From Parabacteroides sp. (GTDB taxonomy: Bacteria > Bacteroidota > Bacteroidia > Bacteroidales > Tannerellaceae), in contig JAFUOJ010000026.1 in assembly GCA_017481945.1 (NCBI GenBank), positions 1 to 44,962 on the forward strand: a stretch of DNA of 44,962 bases. Direction: 5' to 3'. The notes under the pieces are model-generated. The model saw only the letters and a program-made list of their open reading frames with translations, did not search any database and was not told the DNA's origin. Shown piece after piece: positions 1-8,877 of this stretch (position 1 is its first letter; every line of letters starts with the position of its first letter). Position numbers and translations under genes: made by a program.

Positions 1-35
1 TTTTTTGTTTGCGAAATTATTACTTGTAGAGTTGA

Positions 36-206
36 GTGACGGTAAGCAAAACACAGCGTATCGATGCAAAAGAATCAGCCGAAGCGAAACAGGAACGAAG
101 ATATGAGAAACTTCGCTATATTTGCAATCACAATAGCTTAACATGTATTACTATTCAGCCTGTTACAGCAACCAGAACAACCGTTCAAAGTCAAAAATCA
201 AAGTAA
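36..206 (+). other. Doubtful small open frame at the left edge
   Basis: A 57-codon frame starts at GTG 36 and ends at TAA 204-206. The middle is rich in Lys, Glu, Arg and Ala, as in a helix, followed by a Thr/Val-rich tail. An in-frame TGA sits just before the GTG, so it is not simply the visible end of a longer upstream gene unless that gene is broken. I recognise no family. A TATATTTG box lies inside it at 117-124 without a clear -33 element. The remaining bases to 344 hold nothing I can identify. Confidence 0.15.
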
Positions 207-344
207 CGGGATAGTAACGAAACTTTGTCATTTCTTGGCTTTTCATTGACATTTGATGGCACTGCAACATCTTGGCAGACACTGTTAAATCGCTAACAGA
301 CAACATTCTTTCCCCGTTTCGCACTCACTTTCGTTTCTTTGTTG

Positions 345-352
345 TATCTTTG
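345..352 (+). promoter_or_regulatory. Promoter -7 box for the PHP phosphoesterase gene
   Basis: TATCTTTG fits the Bacteroidetes TAnnTTTG box and lies 28 bases before the ATG at 381. No convincing TTTG -33 element is seen at 19-21 bases. Confidence 0.45.
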
Positions 353-380
353 CTAAAGTTCTAACTAAAAACACATCATC

Positions 381-1568
381 ATGAAAAAACTTTTATTTTT
401 GACAGTCGCTTTATCAAGCGCAATGGGTGTATCTGCACAATATCATTATCAAGATTCACACAATCCAGATCTGGCTCGACACACATTGAGAGAGGTGTCT
501 CAACGAACGGAATTTATCCTTCCTCAAGTTAATGGCTACAATGTTTACAAAGCCGATCTACATACACACACGATTTACTCAGATGGAAGTTGTACGCCTG
601 AATTCCGCGTGCGTGAAGCTTGGCACGATGGATTAGACGTCATCGCTGTTACAGAACATTTGGAATATCGTCCTTATGAAGAAAAATTAGTAACCTACCT
701 GAAAGGATATGTACCTGAAGGGACAAAGGCTCACAACCATAAAATTGCAACCAGACCGGCAGATAAAGAGGGTATTCAGGTGGACCTGAATTATCCTGTT
801 GAATTAGCTAAACAGGCGGCAAAAGGGTATGGTCTTACAGTTGTTCCGGGGGTAGAAATCACACGTGACCAAAAAGAATATGGCCACTATAACGCGCTTT
901 TCACTAAAGACAACAACACGATTTACGATCCGGATCCTCTGCAAGCATTCCGCAATGCAAGAGCACAGGGAGCTTTAGTTATGCACAATCATCCCGGTTG
1001 GAGTCGTAAGAGTGTTGACCACCCTGAATTTGAATTAAAAGCTTATGGAGAAGGATTAATTGACGGTGTTGAAGTAATGAATGGTCCTGAGTTCTATCCT
1101 AAAATCATCACTCGTGCTCATCAGAAGAATCTATTTGTATCTTCCAATACCGATATGCACGATTCATCAGCTGAGACTTTCCGTGTGAATGGTCACCGTC
1201 GTAACATGACCTTCATCTTGGCAAAGGATAACACATTGGAATCTTTGCGTGAAGCAATCGACGCTCGCCGTACTTTAGCATATGCTTACGGAACATTGGC
1301 AGGCGAAGAACAGCTACTAAAAGATTTCTTCTTAGCGACTATTCAAACAACCATTGTCAATACAAATGACAATGGGACTCGGACAGTACGATTGACCAAC
1401 AACAGCTCTATGGAATACATCATTCGTTTCCCAAACCAGAATCCAATCCGAATCAAGCCGTTCACCTCTTTCCACAAAGGAGTTAAAAAGGACGCTACAC
1501 TTTCATTCACAGTTGAAAGTATGTATTCTTCAGAAGACAAACATCCGGTGATAGAAATTAAGTTGTAA
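381..1568 (+). CDS. Secreted PHP-domain metal-dependent phosphoesterase
   Basis: The 395-residue protein begins with a cleavable signal peptide of about 20 residues ending Val-Ser-Ala-Gln, so it should act in the periplasm or outside the cell. The PHP signature follows near residue 60, with His-Thr-His-Thr and Tyr-Ser-Asp-Gly, then TEHLE, an HNHPGW motif near residue 208 and a DMHD motif near 260; these are the usual metal ligands of the PHP fold. About 80 C-terminal residues look like a small beta domain. PHP enzymes hydrolyse phosphoesters, but the substrate cannot be read from the sequence. The gene stands alone, with a terminator directly after it shared with birA. Confidence 0.8.
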   Translation: MKKLLFLTVALSSAMGVSAQYHYQDSHNPDLARHTLREVSQRTEFILPQVNGYNVYKADLHTHTIYSDGSCTPEFRVREAWHDGLDVIAVTEHLEYRPYEEKLVTYLKGYVPEGTKAHNHKIATRPADKEGIQVDLNYPVELAKQAAKGYGLTVVPGVEITRDQKEYGHYNALFTKDNNTIYDPDPLQAFRNARAQGALVMHNHPGWSRKSVDHPEFELKAYGEGLIDGVEVMNGPEFYPKIITRAHQKNLFVSSNTDMHDSSAETFRVNGHRRNMTFILAKDNTLESLREAIDARRTLAYAYGTLAGEEQLLKDFFLATIQTTIVNTNDNGTRTVRLTNNSSMEYIIRFPNQNPIRIKPFTSFHKGVKKDATLSFTVESMYSSEDKHPVIEIKL

Positions 1569-1588
1569 AATTGATCTAAACATTAAAG

Positions 1589-1625
1589 AAGGCTACCTCT
1601 ATAAATTTTAGGTAGCCTTTTTATT
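1589..1625 (+). terminator. Bidirectional intrinsic terminator between the PHP gene and birA
   Basis: A perfect 10-bp stem (AAGGCTACCT paired with AGGTAGCCTT, 1589-1598 and 1610-1619) is followed by a T run. It can also stop transcription arriving from birA on the minus strand. Confidence 0.85.
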
Positions 1626-1637
1626 AATCAGAAACCC

Positions 1638-2390
1638 CTAATCAACGAGTGTAGTTACCTCTTTAAAGGCATAACGACGTTGTTCACCATCGCGTAGTTG
1701 CAAAATCAAATGGCCGGTGGGTTCAATCGCTTGTATGCGGGCTTCAAATTGGCCTTGCCCATCTCTATATCGGTGATAGCCTTTACCATGATAGAGAGCT
1801 TGCATATAGGCAGTACGGACCTCCTCCTCTTTCTCCTGAAGCAGGAGGCAATAATATTGAAAGAATATACGTAGGAAACGGTTTAGGACCTCTTCGCGAT
1901 CATACTTTTTGCCGGTAATCTGAGTTAAAGAGATAGGATTGGGGGCATTACTTCGGAAGAGAGATTGATTTAGATTCAAACCGATTCCGATGATGGAACA
2001 ATAAAGGAGCTGTCCGGAAAGGTCATTCTCAATCAGCATACCACATATTTTACGGTCCTTCCAATAAATGTCGTTAGGCCATTTCACTTGGATGAAATCG
2101 GTATAAGCGTCCAATGTTTCTTTAACACTCAATGAAGCTATCTGAGAGATGAGAAACTGACGATTAGCAGGAATGAAGTCGGGATATAACAAAAGACTAA
2201 ACATTAAGTTCTTGCCCGCTTCTGACTCCCAAGAGTTACCGACTTGTCCTTTGCCGGCTGTCTGAAAGTCTGTGACAACCAAAGAGCCTTCGGGTAATTG
2301 TTCCTTATCTAAAAGGCTTCGTAGGTGGTTATTAGTGGAATCAGTCTCCTTTAACCAAAGGATTTGCGGTGTTTCGTTCTCTTTATTCAT
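1638..2390 (-). CDS. birA: Biotin--[acetyl-CoA-carboxylase] ligase
   Basis: This enzyme activates biotin with ATP and attaches it to the biotin carrier lysine of carboxylases in the cytoplasm. The 250-residue protein has the BirA/LplA catalytic fold: TDSTN near residue 17, the biotinyl-AMP loop with TAGKGQVGNSW near residues 43-53, KWPNDIYW near 103, and KICGMLIEN near 112. It lacks the N-terminal helix-turn-helix of E. coli BirA, so it is the short enzyme-only form and probably not a repressor. Its start overlaps the upstream YjbR gene by 8 bases, suggesting translational coupling. Confidence 0.93.
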   Translation of the reverse strand: MNKENETPQILWLKETDSTNNHLRSLLDKEQLPEGSLVVTDFQTAGKGQVGNSWESEAGKNLMFSLLLYPDFIPANRQFLISQIASLSVKETLDAYTDFIQVKWPNDIYWKDRKICGMLIENDLSGQLLYCSIIGIGLNLNQSLFRSNAPNPISLTQITGKKYDREEVLNRFLRIFFQYYCLLLQEKEEEVRTAYMQALYHGKGYHRYRDGQGQFEARIQAIEPTGHLILQLRDGEQRRYAFKEVTTLVD

Positions 2391-2739
2391 TGATGTATGT
2401 CTCTCTTATTTTCTTGGGTAACTTAGCAATAACTTCCCGAAAGGAATGATGAATCCAGTGTTTAATCTCTTCGTCTGGCATATCACGTTCCAAATAGATG
2501 GTATTCCAGTATTTCTTATTGAAGTGATAGGCTCCTTCAACAGCGTTGTATCGGTCCCGTAGTTCATCGGTGTAATCGGGACTACATTTCAATGAGATCC
2601 GGGGTTCATTCCCGTCCAACGGGATCACTAAAAACATCTTCCCCTCTACTTTAAATACCAAATTAATATCATCAAAAGGGAAACTCTCGGTCGCATTTTT
2701 TAATGATAAGCAATATGCTCGAACCTCTTCTATATTCAT
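2383..2739 (-). CDS. MmcQ/YjbR family protein
   Basis: The 118-residue protein matches the small YjbR/MmcQ (CyaY-like fold) family: an N-terminal helix around AYCLSLKNATESFPFDD, a beta sheet containing VFKVEGKMFLV, the segment ISLKCSPDYTDELRDRY, and HFNKKYWNTIYL followed by a C-terminal helix. Family members are described as DNA-binding-like proteins, but no activity is established. It lies between yraN and birA and overlaps birA by 8 bases. Confidence 0.8.
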   Translation of the reverse strand: MNIEEVRAYCLSLKNATESFPFDDINLVFKVEGKMFLVIPLDGNEPRISLKCSPDYTDELRDRYNAVEGAYHFNKKYWNTIYLERDMPDEEIKHWIHHSFREVIAKLPKKIRETYINE

Positions 2740-2762
2740 ATACTTCTATCTTAAATATTATA

Positions 2763-3128
2763 TCAACGACAAGGAGCATAAAAGGCGTCCTCTATATGTT
2801 CCACCTGATAGTCCTCTCCTCTTTCTATAACTGTGATAATATCAAAACGGACAGAAATGTTAAGATTAAAACGGCGAACATAAGCGTCAGCTGCTGCCAC
2901 TATACGACGAACTTTGGCCCTATCCACCGCCTCATCGGGAGCCAATAGATAATTTGCAGAACGGGTCTTTACCTCAACAACAACCAATTCATTCTCTTTC
3001 ACCGCGACAATATCCAGTTCGTAGTGGTGCCAATGCCAATTGGTGTGTAAGACTTGATATCCCTGTTTCTCTAAAAAAGTACGGGCTGCTAATTCTCCAT
3101 TCTTTCCTGTGTCGTTACTCTTTGCCAT
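2763..3128 (-). CDS. YraN family (UPF0102) endonuclease-like protein
   Basis: The product has the restriction-endonuclease-like UPF0102 fold: GKNGELAARTFLEKQGY at the N-terminus, the catalytic-type YELDIVAV, then VVVEVKTR, which is the D...ExK arrangement of PD-(D/E)XK nucleases. I chose ATG 3128 (121 residues); a GTG at 3137 would add three residues. A TACATTTG box on the minus strand at 3149-3156 lies about 20 bases before this start. The family is linked to DNA or cell-separation functions in some bacteria, but its role is not settled. Confidence 0.85.
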   Translation of the reverse strand: MAKSNDTGKNGELAARTFLEKQGYQVLHTNWHWHHYELDIVAVKENELVVVEVKTRSANYLLAPDEAVDRAKVRRIVAAADAYVRRFNLNISVRFDIITVIERGEDYQVEHIEDAFYAPCR

Positions 3129-3148
3129 TTGATTCACTCAAGTTTGCA

Positions 3149-3156
3149 CAAATGTA
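3149..3156 (-). promoter_or_regulatory. Promoter -7 box for yraN
   Basis: TACATTTG on the minus strand, 20 bases upstream of the ATG at 3128. No clear -33 TTTG is visible. Confidence 0.4.
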
Positions 3157-3188
3157 GTATTTTTCTTTTTTATTTGCACTTTCCCCCT

Positions 3189-3196
3189 TACATTTG
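3189..3196 (+). promoter_or_regulatory. Promoter -7 box for the small protein gene and tadA
   Basis: TACATTTG ends only 6 bases before the ATG at 3203, which would give a leaderless or nearly leaderless message. No good -33 box is seen. Confidence 0.35.
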
Positions 3197-3202
3197 CAAT
3201 CT

Positions 3203-3430
3203 ATGAGGCTAAATCGTAAATATTCATCATCCCATCCCAATCATCCCCGTGTGCATAAAATCACTTTTATGCTTAACGATGATGAATACAAAGCTGTGGA
3301 ACGATATTTAGCGAAGTATAAAATTATCAATAAGTCTCGGTGGTATCGTGAAACAATTCTATCACATATACTTAAAACTTTGGAAGAGGATTATCCAACC
3401 CTCTTTAATGAAAATGAAATGAGAAGATGA
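3203..3430 (+). CDS. Small basic protein, ribbon-helix-helix-like
   Basis: A 75-residue protein read from ATG 3203; a TTG at 3194 in the same frame would add three residues but lies inside the likely promoter. A basic N-terminal tail is followed by VHKITFMLNDDEY, which resembles the beta strand and start of the first helix of ribbon-helix-helix DNA-binding proteins, then helices to the end. I do not recognise a named family. Its stop overlaps the tadA start (ATGA), so the two are almost certainly translated together. Confidence 0.6.
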   Translation: MRLNRKYSSSHPNHPRVHKITFMLNDDEYKAVERYLAKYKIINKSRWYRETILSHILKTLEEDYPTLFNENEMRR

Positions 3431-3870
3431 TCAATCCTTTCAATGACGAATATTTCATGAAGCAAGCGCTTATTGAAGCGCGTGCGGCAGCAGATGAAGG
3501 TGAAGTTCCGGTGGGAGCTGTTATTGTATGCAATAACCGAATCATAGCACGGGCACATAATCAGACAGAGAGGTTACAAGACCCGACAGCTCATGCGGAG
3601 ATGTTGGCTATCACAACCGCAGTAAACATTTTAGGAGCCAAATATTTAACGGGATGTACTCTTTATGTCACTGTAGAGCCCTGTATTATGTGTGCCGGGG
3701 CCATTGGTTGGGCTCAAATCAGTACAATTGTCTATGGAGCTTCTGATGAAAAGAGAGGATTTCAACAATATGCACCTAAAGCGTTCCATCCTAAAGCGAT
3801 TGTAAAGAGAGGGATTTTAGAGCAAGCGTGTGCCGAAGAGATGAAACGGTTCTTTCAAAAAAGAAGGTAA
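3427..3870 (+). CDS. tadA: tRNA-specific adenosine deaminase (or guanine-deaminase-like paralogue)
   Basis: TadA converts A34 to inosine in the tRNA-Arg(ACG) anticodon. The 147-residue protein shows the zinc deaminase site: His-Ala-Glu at residues 56-58 (TAHAEML) and PCIMCAGA at 85-91. VPVGAVIV near residue 27 and the length agree with TadA. It follows the small basic protein with a 4-base overlap. The convergent DUF4834 gene abuts its stop with no space, so no terminator separates them. Confidence 0.88.
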   Translation: MINPFNDEYFMKQALIEARAAADEGEVPVGAVIVCNNRIIARAHNQTERLQDPTAHAEMLAITTAVNILGAKYLTGCTLYVTVEPCIMCAGAIGWAQISTIVYGASDEKRGFQQYAPKAFHPKAIVKRGILEQACAEEMKRFFQKRR

Positions 3871-4137
3871 TTACTTCACCTCCTCATAATCTACATACTC
3901 GCCTTCGTCTTTAGAAAATATTTTCTTACGTGAAGTAGAGGTATATTCCTGACGAGTGGATCGATTGTCCTGTTGCTTTGAGTGGGAATTATTTGTCTGG
4001 CGACGTTGTTGTCCATTCTTCTTTCCATTATTACCGCTACCAAACAGTATATTTTTAAAAGTGCGTATAATAGAGAATCCCATTAAAAATAGTAACAGGA
4101 GAAAAAAGAAAAACATGACAAACAAAAACTTAAACAT
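3871..4137 (-). CDS. DUF4834 family membrane-anchored protein
   Basis: An 88-residue protein with one N-terminal membrane segment made almost entirely of Phe and Leu (residues 2-25), then a polar, low-complexity Asn/Gln/Lys/Arg stretch, and an acidic end (DEGEYVDYEEV). This layout matches the DUF4834 family of Bacteroidetes, whose function is unknown. It is the last gene of the psd-pssA group, 55 bases downstream of pssA, and its stop touches the stop of tadA. Confidence 0.7.
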   Translation of the reverse strand: MFKFLFVMFFFFLLLLFLMGFSIIRTFKNILFGSGNNGKKNGQQRRQTNNSHSKQQDNRSTRQEYTSTSRKKIFSKDEGEYVDYEEVK

Positions 4138-4192
4138 ATCTGCAATCTATGATAATAGTTTATAAAACAAACATATAGAATAAATTACCGGT

Positions 4193-4897
4193 TTATCTTC
4201 TCTTGTTAAAAAAAGACAAGGCTATATAGAGTATAATCGTTCCTGCAATCCCTAAAACACCCCATAAAACGATAAAAAGAATTGCTCCACTTACTAATAT
4301 GTAACGTAGTTCATTTCCTTTCCATTTCAACGATTTAACCTTCAAAGAGAACATCGGTATCTCTGATACCAACAACCAAGAGAGTAGAACCGCGGCGACA
4401 ATAATCCCCGTCACAAAACTAATACTATTTACAGGCACAGAGTTCTGAAATGTATATCCAATTGAGGCCCAAAACAGAGCATGGGCGGGTACTGGCATAC
4501 CGATAAACGAAGTAGTCTGCCTTTCATCTATATTGAACTTCGCTAAGCGTAAACCAGAGAAAACGGGGATCACCAAAGCGAAATAAGGGATATAATTCGC
4601 AAGATTTCCTACAGTTGAAATTGTCTGGCAAGCTTGCTCTAACAAATGATAAACAATCATTCCTGGTGCCACCCCAAAGCTTACCATATCAGAAAGAGAA
4701 TCCAATTCTTTACCCATTGGAGAATAGGCATGCAAAGAACGAGCGGCAAAACCATCTCCAAAATCAAATATAGCAGCAATTATAATCCACCAAGTAGCCA
4801 CGGGCAAATCTCCCTTCAATGCCATAATAGCAGCCATACAACCAGATATCAGGCTGCAACAAGTAACTAAATTGGGTATGCTTTTTTTGATATTCAT
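4193..4897 (-). CDS. pssA: CDP-diacylglycerol--serine O-phosphatidyltransferase
   Basis: This membrane enzyme makes phosphatidylserine from CDP-diacylglycerol and serine. The 234-residue sequence carries the CDP-alcohol phosphotransferase signature at residues 48-70: D48-G49, A52-R53, G62, D66 and D70, all with correct spacing. Several hydrophobic membrane segments follow. It starts 8 bases after psd ends, so substrate maker and user are encoded together, giving phosphatidylethanolamine. Confidence 0.93.
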   Translation of the reverse strand: MNIKKSIPNLVTCCSLISGCMAAIMALKGDLPVATWWIIIAAIFDFGDGFAARSLHAYSPMGKELDSLSDMVSFGVAPGMIVYHLLEQACQTISTVGNLANYIPYFALVIPVFSGLRLAKFNIDERQTTSFIGMPVPAHALFWASIGYTFQNSVPVNSISFVTGIIVAAVLLSWLLVSEIPMFSLKVKSLKWKGNELRYILVSGAILFIVLWGVLGIAGTIILYIALSFFNKRR

Positions 4898-4905
4898 TCT
4901 TTCGA

Positions 4906-5568
4906 TTATTTTCCCAAACGCGCTATGGGAGTCTGGTTTCCTGTAACCTTTTGATCCATCTCAACTAATACTTCTGTTCCTATCGGTAAATAAACATCTA
5001 CACGTGAACCAAATTTGATAAATCCCATTTGTTCATCAACATGACATTTCTCTCCTTCCTTGGCATAGGTTACAATTCGACGAGCCATCGCACCTGCAAT
5101 CTGACGAGCCAATATATCCACTCCATTACGAGTAGTAATTACAACTGCCGAACGTTCATTTTCCGTACTACTTTTAGGTAAATAGGCGGCCATAAAACGT
5201 CCTTTCTGATGAGAAACATGTTTCACTGTTCCATTAACCGGGAACCAATTAGCATGTACATTAAAAACAGACATAAAGATCGATATCTGCAAACATTCCT
5301 TATGCAGGATTTCATTCTCCTTAACCTCTTCTATTGCCACAATTGTTCCATCAGCCGGCGCGATTACTAATCCTTCTGAATCATACGGGAAACGACGAGC
5401 AGGGCTTCGGAAGAAATTTAATACCAGAAGAAAGAATACAGAAGTGAGGAATGTTGTAAGATAAAATACCCACCCCGTACCGATAGTATGATACAACGTG
5501 ACATCTACAATAAAAAATATTGTAAATAACATTAGCAACAATCCTGTTCCTTCTTTATGTACTTTCAT
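4906..5568 (-). CDS. psd: Phosphatidylserine decarboxylase (short, archaeal-type)
   Basis: Psd removes CO2 from phosphatidylserine to give phosphatidylethanolamine. The 220-residue protein has two N-terminal membrane segments (residues about 8-50), the segment VIAPADGTIVAIEE, FMSVFNVHANWFPV with the family His, and Phe-Gly-Ser at residues 186-188. Cleavage before Ser188 would create the pyruvoyl prosthetic group. Length and the single FGS site fit the short bacterial/archaeal class rather than the longer E. coli type. It leads the psd-pssA pair. Confidence 0.93.
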   Translation of the reverse strand: MKVHKEGTGLLLMLFTIFFIVDVTLYHTIGTGWVFYLTTFLTSVFFLLVLNFFRSPARRFPYDSEGLVIAPADGTIVAIEEVKENEILHKECLQISIFMSVFNVHANWFPVNGTVKHVSHQKGRFMAAYLPKSSTENERSAVVITTRNGVDILARQIAGAMARRIVTYAKEGEKCHVDEQMGFIKFGSRVDVYLPIGTEVLVEMDQKVTGNQTPIARLGK

Positions 5569-5604
5569 TTCTGAATTAATTGCGCATTAATCTGTAATAA
5601 TTTG

Positions 5605-5634
5605 CAAAAATATTCATTTTTACCGAATAACAAA
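5605..5634 (-). promoter_or_regulatory. Promoter for psd-pssA
   Basis: On the minus strand TTTG (5634-5631) is followed after 18 bases by TATTTTTG (5612-5605), a near-ideal Bacteroidetes promoter 36 bases upstream of the psd ATG. Confidence 0.6.
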
Positions 5635-5641
5635 AAATATA

Positions 5642-8600
5642 TTACTCTTTCACAGATTCTATTTTATTTAATTCTACATACCAAAGGAATCCTTCCACCT
5701 GATTATAACCCATCTGACGGATCAATTTCAAGTAGTTTCTCACTTGATTTTGATAGCGGGGATTTATGTGTTCCCCAAACTTATAATCAACCACAATTAC
5801 TTTATCATCAGTAATTATCACTCGGTCCGGACGTTTAGATAGTCCTTTTCCGAATAAGATATCAACCTCATTCAATACACGAACCTTCTCATCATACCAT
5901 AAAGAGACCTCCGGTAAATTCAACAGTTCCTCCAGACGTGCTATAAGAGTCGTAGCTTCTGCTTTATCAATGATTCCTTCTTGACGATAACGTTCAACAG
6001 CACCTACAATATCTTTGGGTGTGTGAATACGACTTAATAACTCATGCATTAAAGTTCCATGTTTCCGACGAGTATCATCAAAGAAATATCCTTTCCCGTG
6101 TAATCGTAATTGTAAACGCTCGTCAGGAGAAATAGAGCTTAGATAAGTCATCTCTATTTCTTGTATGTCATTCCTTTCTTTTTTCACAACCGGTTTCCAC
6201 CAATCTCCCAATTCAAAGACTCCAGTAGCTGTATCAAACGAATTTGGTAAGGAGATTAAAGATTCTCCTTCTCGTGTTTCTTTCATCTCTGTACATAACC
6301 CCGACCATAAAGCTGCAGATAGAGTTGAAACATTTTCAACTTCACCTGTCTTTTCATTTATCTTTTTAGGTCGAGGAGCAAAGACTATTAGTTCCTCTTT
6401 TGAACGAGTAAAAGCGACATATAATGTATTTAGATTATCAATAAAAGCATGTAGACGCTCCTTAAAATAATCATATGCGAAAATTGTTTTACCTAAAGCC
6501 TGACTATAACGCACTGGGACCAAATGTAATTGATTAAATAGCTTTTCTTCTGGATGACACCAAAGAATTACAGGTTTTGTAGGTTTATGATCAATCTCCC
6601 AATCTCCAAAAGGAATCACAACGGCTTTAAAACCCAATCCCTTTGATTTATGGATAGTCAATATACGAATGGCATTTTGTCCGTCTGGGGTAGAAATTGT
6701 TTTTCGATAACCTGTTTCATCCCACCATTTCAAAAATAGTCCTAAATCTGCACTCTCTTTTTGAGTATATTCAGAGACTATATCCAAAAAGGCTTGTACA
6801 AAGACCTGTTCATTCTCAGAGAAATCGTCAGAGAATAATCGATATAAACCTTCCGTAATTTCATACAAAGACTGACAAGAAAGAGACTTCAACGATATAG
6901 TGATCTCTTCAGGAAACATTGGTCGTTCTTTCCCTAATTGTCCTTTTAAAACTTGATAAGAATATAAAACAATATGTTCGATTGTCTGGTCTTCCGGATT
7001 TTTCAAATAACGCAACAGAGAGATTAGAAAACGAACAGCAACTGAACTACAAATAAATAATGCATCATCTGATATAATATCATAACCATATTTATCAGAT
7101 GGATGTTGTTCCTTATATGTCAATAATGTATCTGCGACTTGTGCCCCTTCCTGATTAGTACGAACTAATATAGCAATATCATTCAATTGATATCCATTAT
7201 CCTGTAATTGCTCCAATATGCCAGGTAATCGCTCTAATGATAAATCCTTCCAATCTTTGTCCTCATCAACAGGAAGAAACTCAACTCGAACATGACCTTC
7301 TTTCTGCATAAAAGGAGTGGATACTCTTTGAAAACATTTATCATAAGCAGACATTATTTTTGTAAAGAAATAGTTACGTTGTTGTTCCGTTAAAGTAGAG
7401 GTTTCCAAAGTCTCATTATATAGTATTTGCAGAATACTCGGTAGTACCGTAAAAAGAGCATTATTAAACTCAACGATATTTCGACAACTGCGCCAATTAT
7501 CCATCAATGTTTCTTCTCGGAGCTCATTCAAAGAAAAGTCATTCCGAATCTGTTCATCCAATAACTTCCAATCAGAGTTACGAAAACGATAAATACTTTG
7601 TTTAACATCTCCGACAATCAAATTCTCCCGATTTTGGGCTAAACTTTCTTCTATTAATGGACGAAAATTATCCCACTGCATGTTACTTGTATCCTGAAAC
7701 TCATCAATCATATAATGATCAATACGTGTACCCGTTTTTTCATAAATAAAAGGGATATCGCTACCTCCAATTACTTTATTTAATAACTCCGTTGTATCTG
7801 CAATCAACATTACATTTTTATCCTCTCGATAATTTGCTATTTGATGAGATATATCAGCTAAGATTCCTAATGTATAATAATAACGGACTATTTCGGTTGC
7901 TGTATTATAAGCTTTTAGATTCTCAAACAGATAAACTACGCCACGTACACAATCATTCAAACCATCCATAACAGTTGCCGTAATAAGTTGTTGCATACCG
8001 GCCGGTGTTGTCTTCGTATAATAATTGTTTATATTATCAATTAATCCTCTAAAAGTGGCAGAAGGTTCTTTCATTTCTCCTTGGGCTAACCGTTCAAAGA
8101 GACAAAGAGGAGAACGACTTCCTCCTTTAAAATCTGTAGGCTTTACCGCATGTCGCTCCATAACAGAAAGAGCCTCCTGCCCCAAAGCCTTAACTTCAGT
8201 CTCTACAGTCCGAATGATATGATACAAGCTATTTTTATATTTCTCTAAAGCTTCTTTATTGCCTATATCTTGGTTAACCTTCTCACTAAATGCTTTATAA
8301 CTTTCTTTGAAAATCTCTCGGCCCAATGCGACGATATCTTTACGTAAATTCCATTCTCCTCCATTCTCTATTTTATCTTCAGAAAAACGAAGTAACCAAT
8401 TCAATAAATCTTCACTTTCCGGTTTCTCTAAATCTGTCAGTAAATTATCAATTGCTGTAGTTAATACTAACTCTTGGTCCATTTCTATGCCATAACCACC
8501 TTGTAAACCTATCTCACGAGTAAAAGCACGCATTGTCTGTTGAAAGAAGCGATCAATCGTACTAATATTAAAAGCTGAATAATCGTGAAGTATATCTATT

Positions 8601-8869
8601 AAGATTTGGGAAGCCTGTTTTCGTACTTGGTTCTCAGTTAATTCATAGGTAGACTTTAATAATTCTATATAATCAGATTTCTCCCCGGAAGCTAAATTAT
8701 ATAATTCACATATAATCCGAGTTTTCATCTCATCTGTTGCCTTATTTGTAAAGGTTACAGCGAGAATACGACGAAAAGCTCCTGGCCCCGTAAATAATAA
8801 GGTTAAATATTCACCTGTTAATCTATGTGTTTTCCCTGCTCCAGCCGAAGCTCTGTAGACAGTCAGCAT
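5642..8869 (-). CDS. AddA-like UvrD/RecB-family helicase with C-terminal nuclease
   Basis: A 1075-residue protein of double-strand-break repair, expected to unwind and resect DNA ends before RecA loading. Visible motifs in order: Walker A ASAGAGKT (Lys13), motif Ia TFTNKATDEMK, Walker B IDEFQDT, GDVKQSIYRFR, NWRS, the motif V-like ILTIHKSKGLGF, and VAFTRSKEEL of motif VI. The C-terminus has HGTLMHELLSRI and RPDRVII...VVDYKFGE, the iron-sulphur-free PD-(D/E)XK nuclease of the RecB/AddA type. The AddB partner is not adjacent on either side. The gene follows the SUI1 factor after 8 bases. Confidence 0.85.
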   Translation of the reverse strand: MLTVYRASAGAGKTHRLTGEYLTLLFTGPGAFRRILAVTFTNKATDEMKTRIICELYNLASGEKSDYIELLKSTYELTENQVRKQASQILIDILHDYSAFNISTIDRFFQQTMRAFTREIGLQGGYGIEMDQELVLTTAIDNLLTDLEKPESEDLLNWLLRFSEDKIENGGEWNLRKDIVALGREIFKESYKAFSEKVNQDIGNKEALEKYKNSLYHIIRTVETEVKALGQEALSVMERHAVKPTDFKGGSRSPLCLFERLAQGEMKEPSATFRGLIDNINNYYTKTTPAGMQQLITATVMDGLNDCVRGVVYLFENLKAYNTATEIVRYYYTLGILADISHQIANYREDKNVMLIADTTELLNKVIGGSDIPFIYEKTGTRIDHYMIDEFQDTSNMQWDNFRPLIEESLAQNRENLIVGDVKQSIYRFRNSDWKLLDEQIRNDFSLNELREETLMDNWRSCRNIVEFNNALFTVLPSILQILYNETLETSTLTEQQRNYFFTKIMSAYDKCFQRVSTPFMQKEGHVRVEFLPVDEDKDWKDLSLERLPGILEQLQDNGYQLNDIAILVRTNQEGAQVADTLLTYKEQHPSDKYGYDIISDDALFICSSVAVRFLISLLRYLKNPEDQTIEHIVLYSYQVLKGQLGKERPMFPEEITISLKSLSCQSLYEITEGLYRLFSDDFSENEQVFVQAFLDIVSEYTQKESADLGLFLKWWDETGYRKTISTPDGQNAIRILTIHKSKGLGFKAVVIPFGDWEIDHKPTKPVILWCHPEEKLFNQLHLVPVRYSQALGKTIFAYDYFKERLHAFIDNLNTLYVAFTRSKEELIVFAPRPKKINEKTGEVENVSTLSAALWSGLCTEMKETREGESLISLPNSFDTATGVFELGDWWKPVVKKERNDIQEIEMTYLSSISPDERLQLRLHGKGYFFDDTRRKHGTLMHELLSRIHTPKDIVGAVERYRQEGIIDKAEATTLIARLEELLNLPEVSLWYDEKVRVLNEVDILFGKGLSKRPDRVIITDDKVIVVDYKFGEHINPRYQNQVRNYLKLIRQMGYNQVEGFLWYVELNKIESVKE

Positions 8870-8877
8870 ATATCTTA

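Noticed and set aside
1-380. Left-edge sequence as an insertion sequence end
   Set aside because: No terminal inverted repeat or transposase fragment could be recognised.
2703-3157. Two plus-strand frames over the yraN region
   Set aside because: They are antisense to yraN, which has conserved nuclease motifs.
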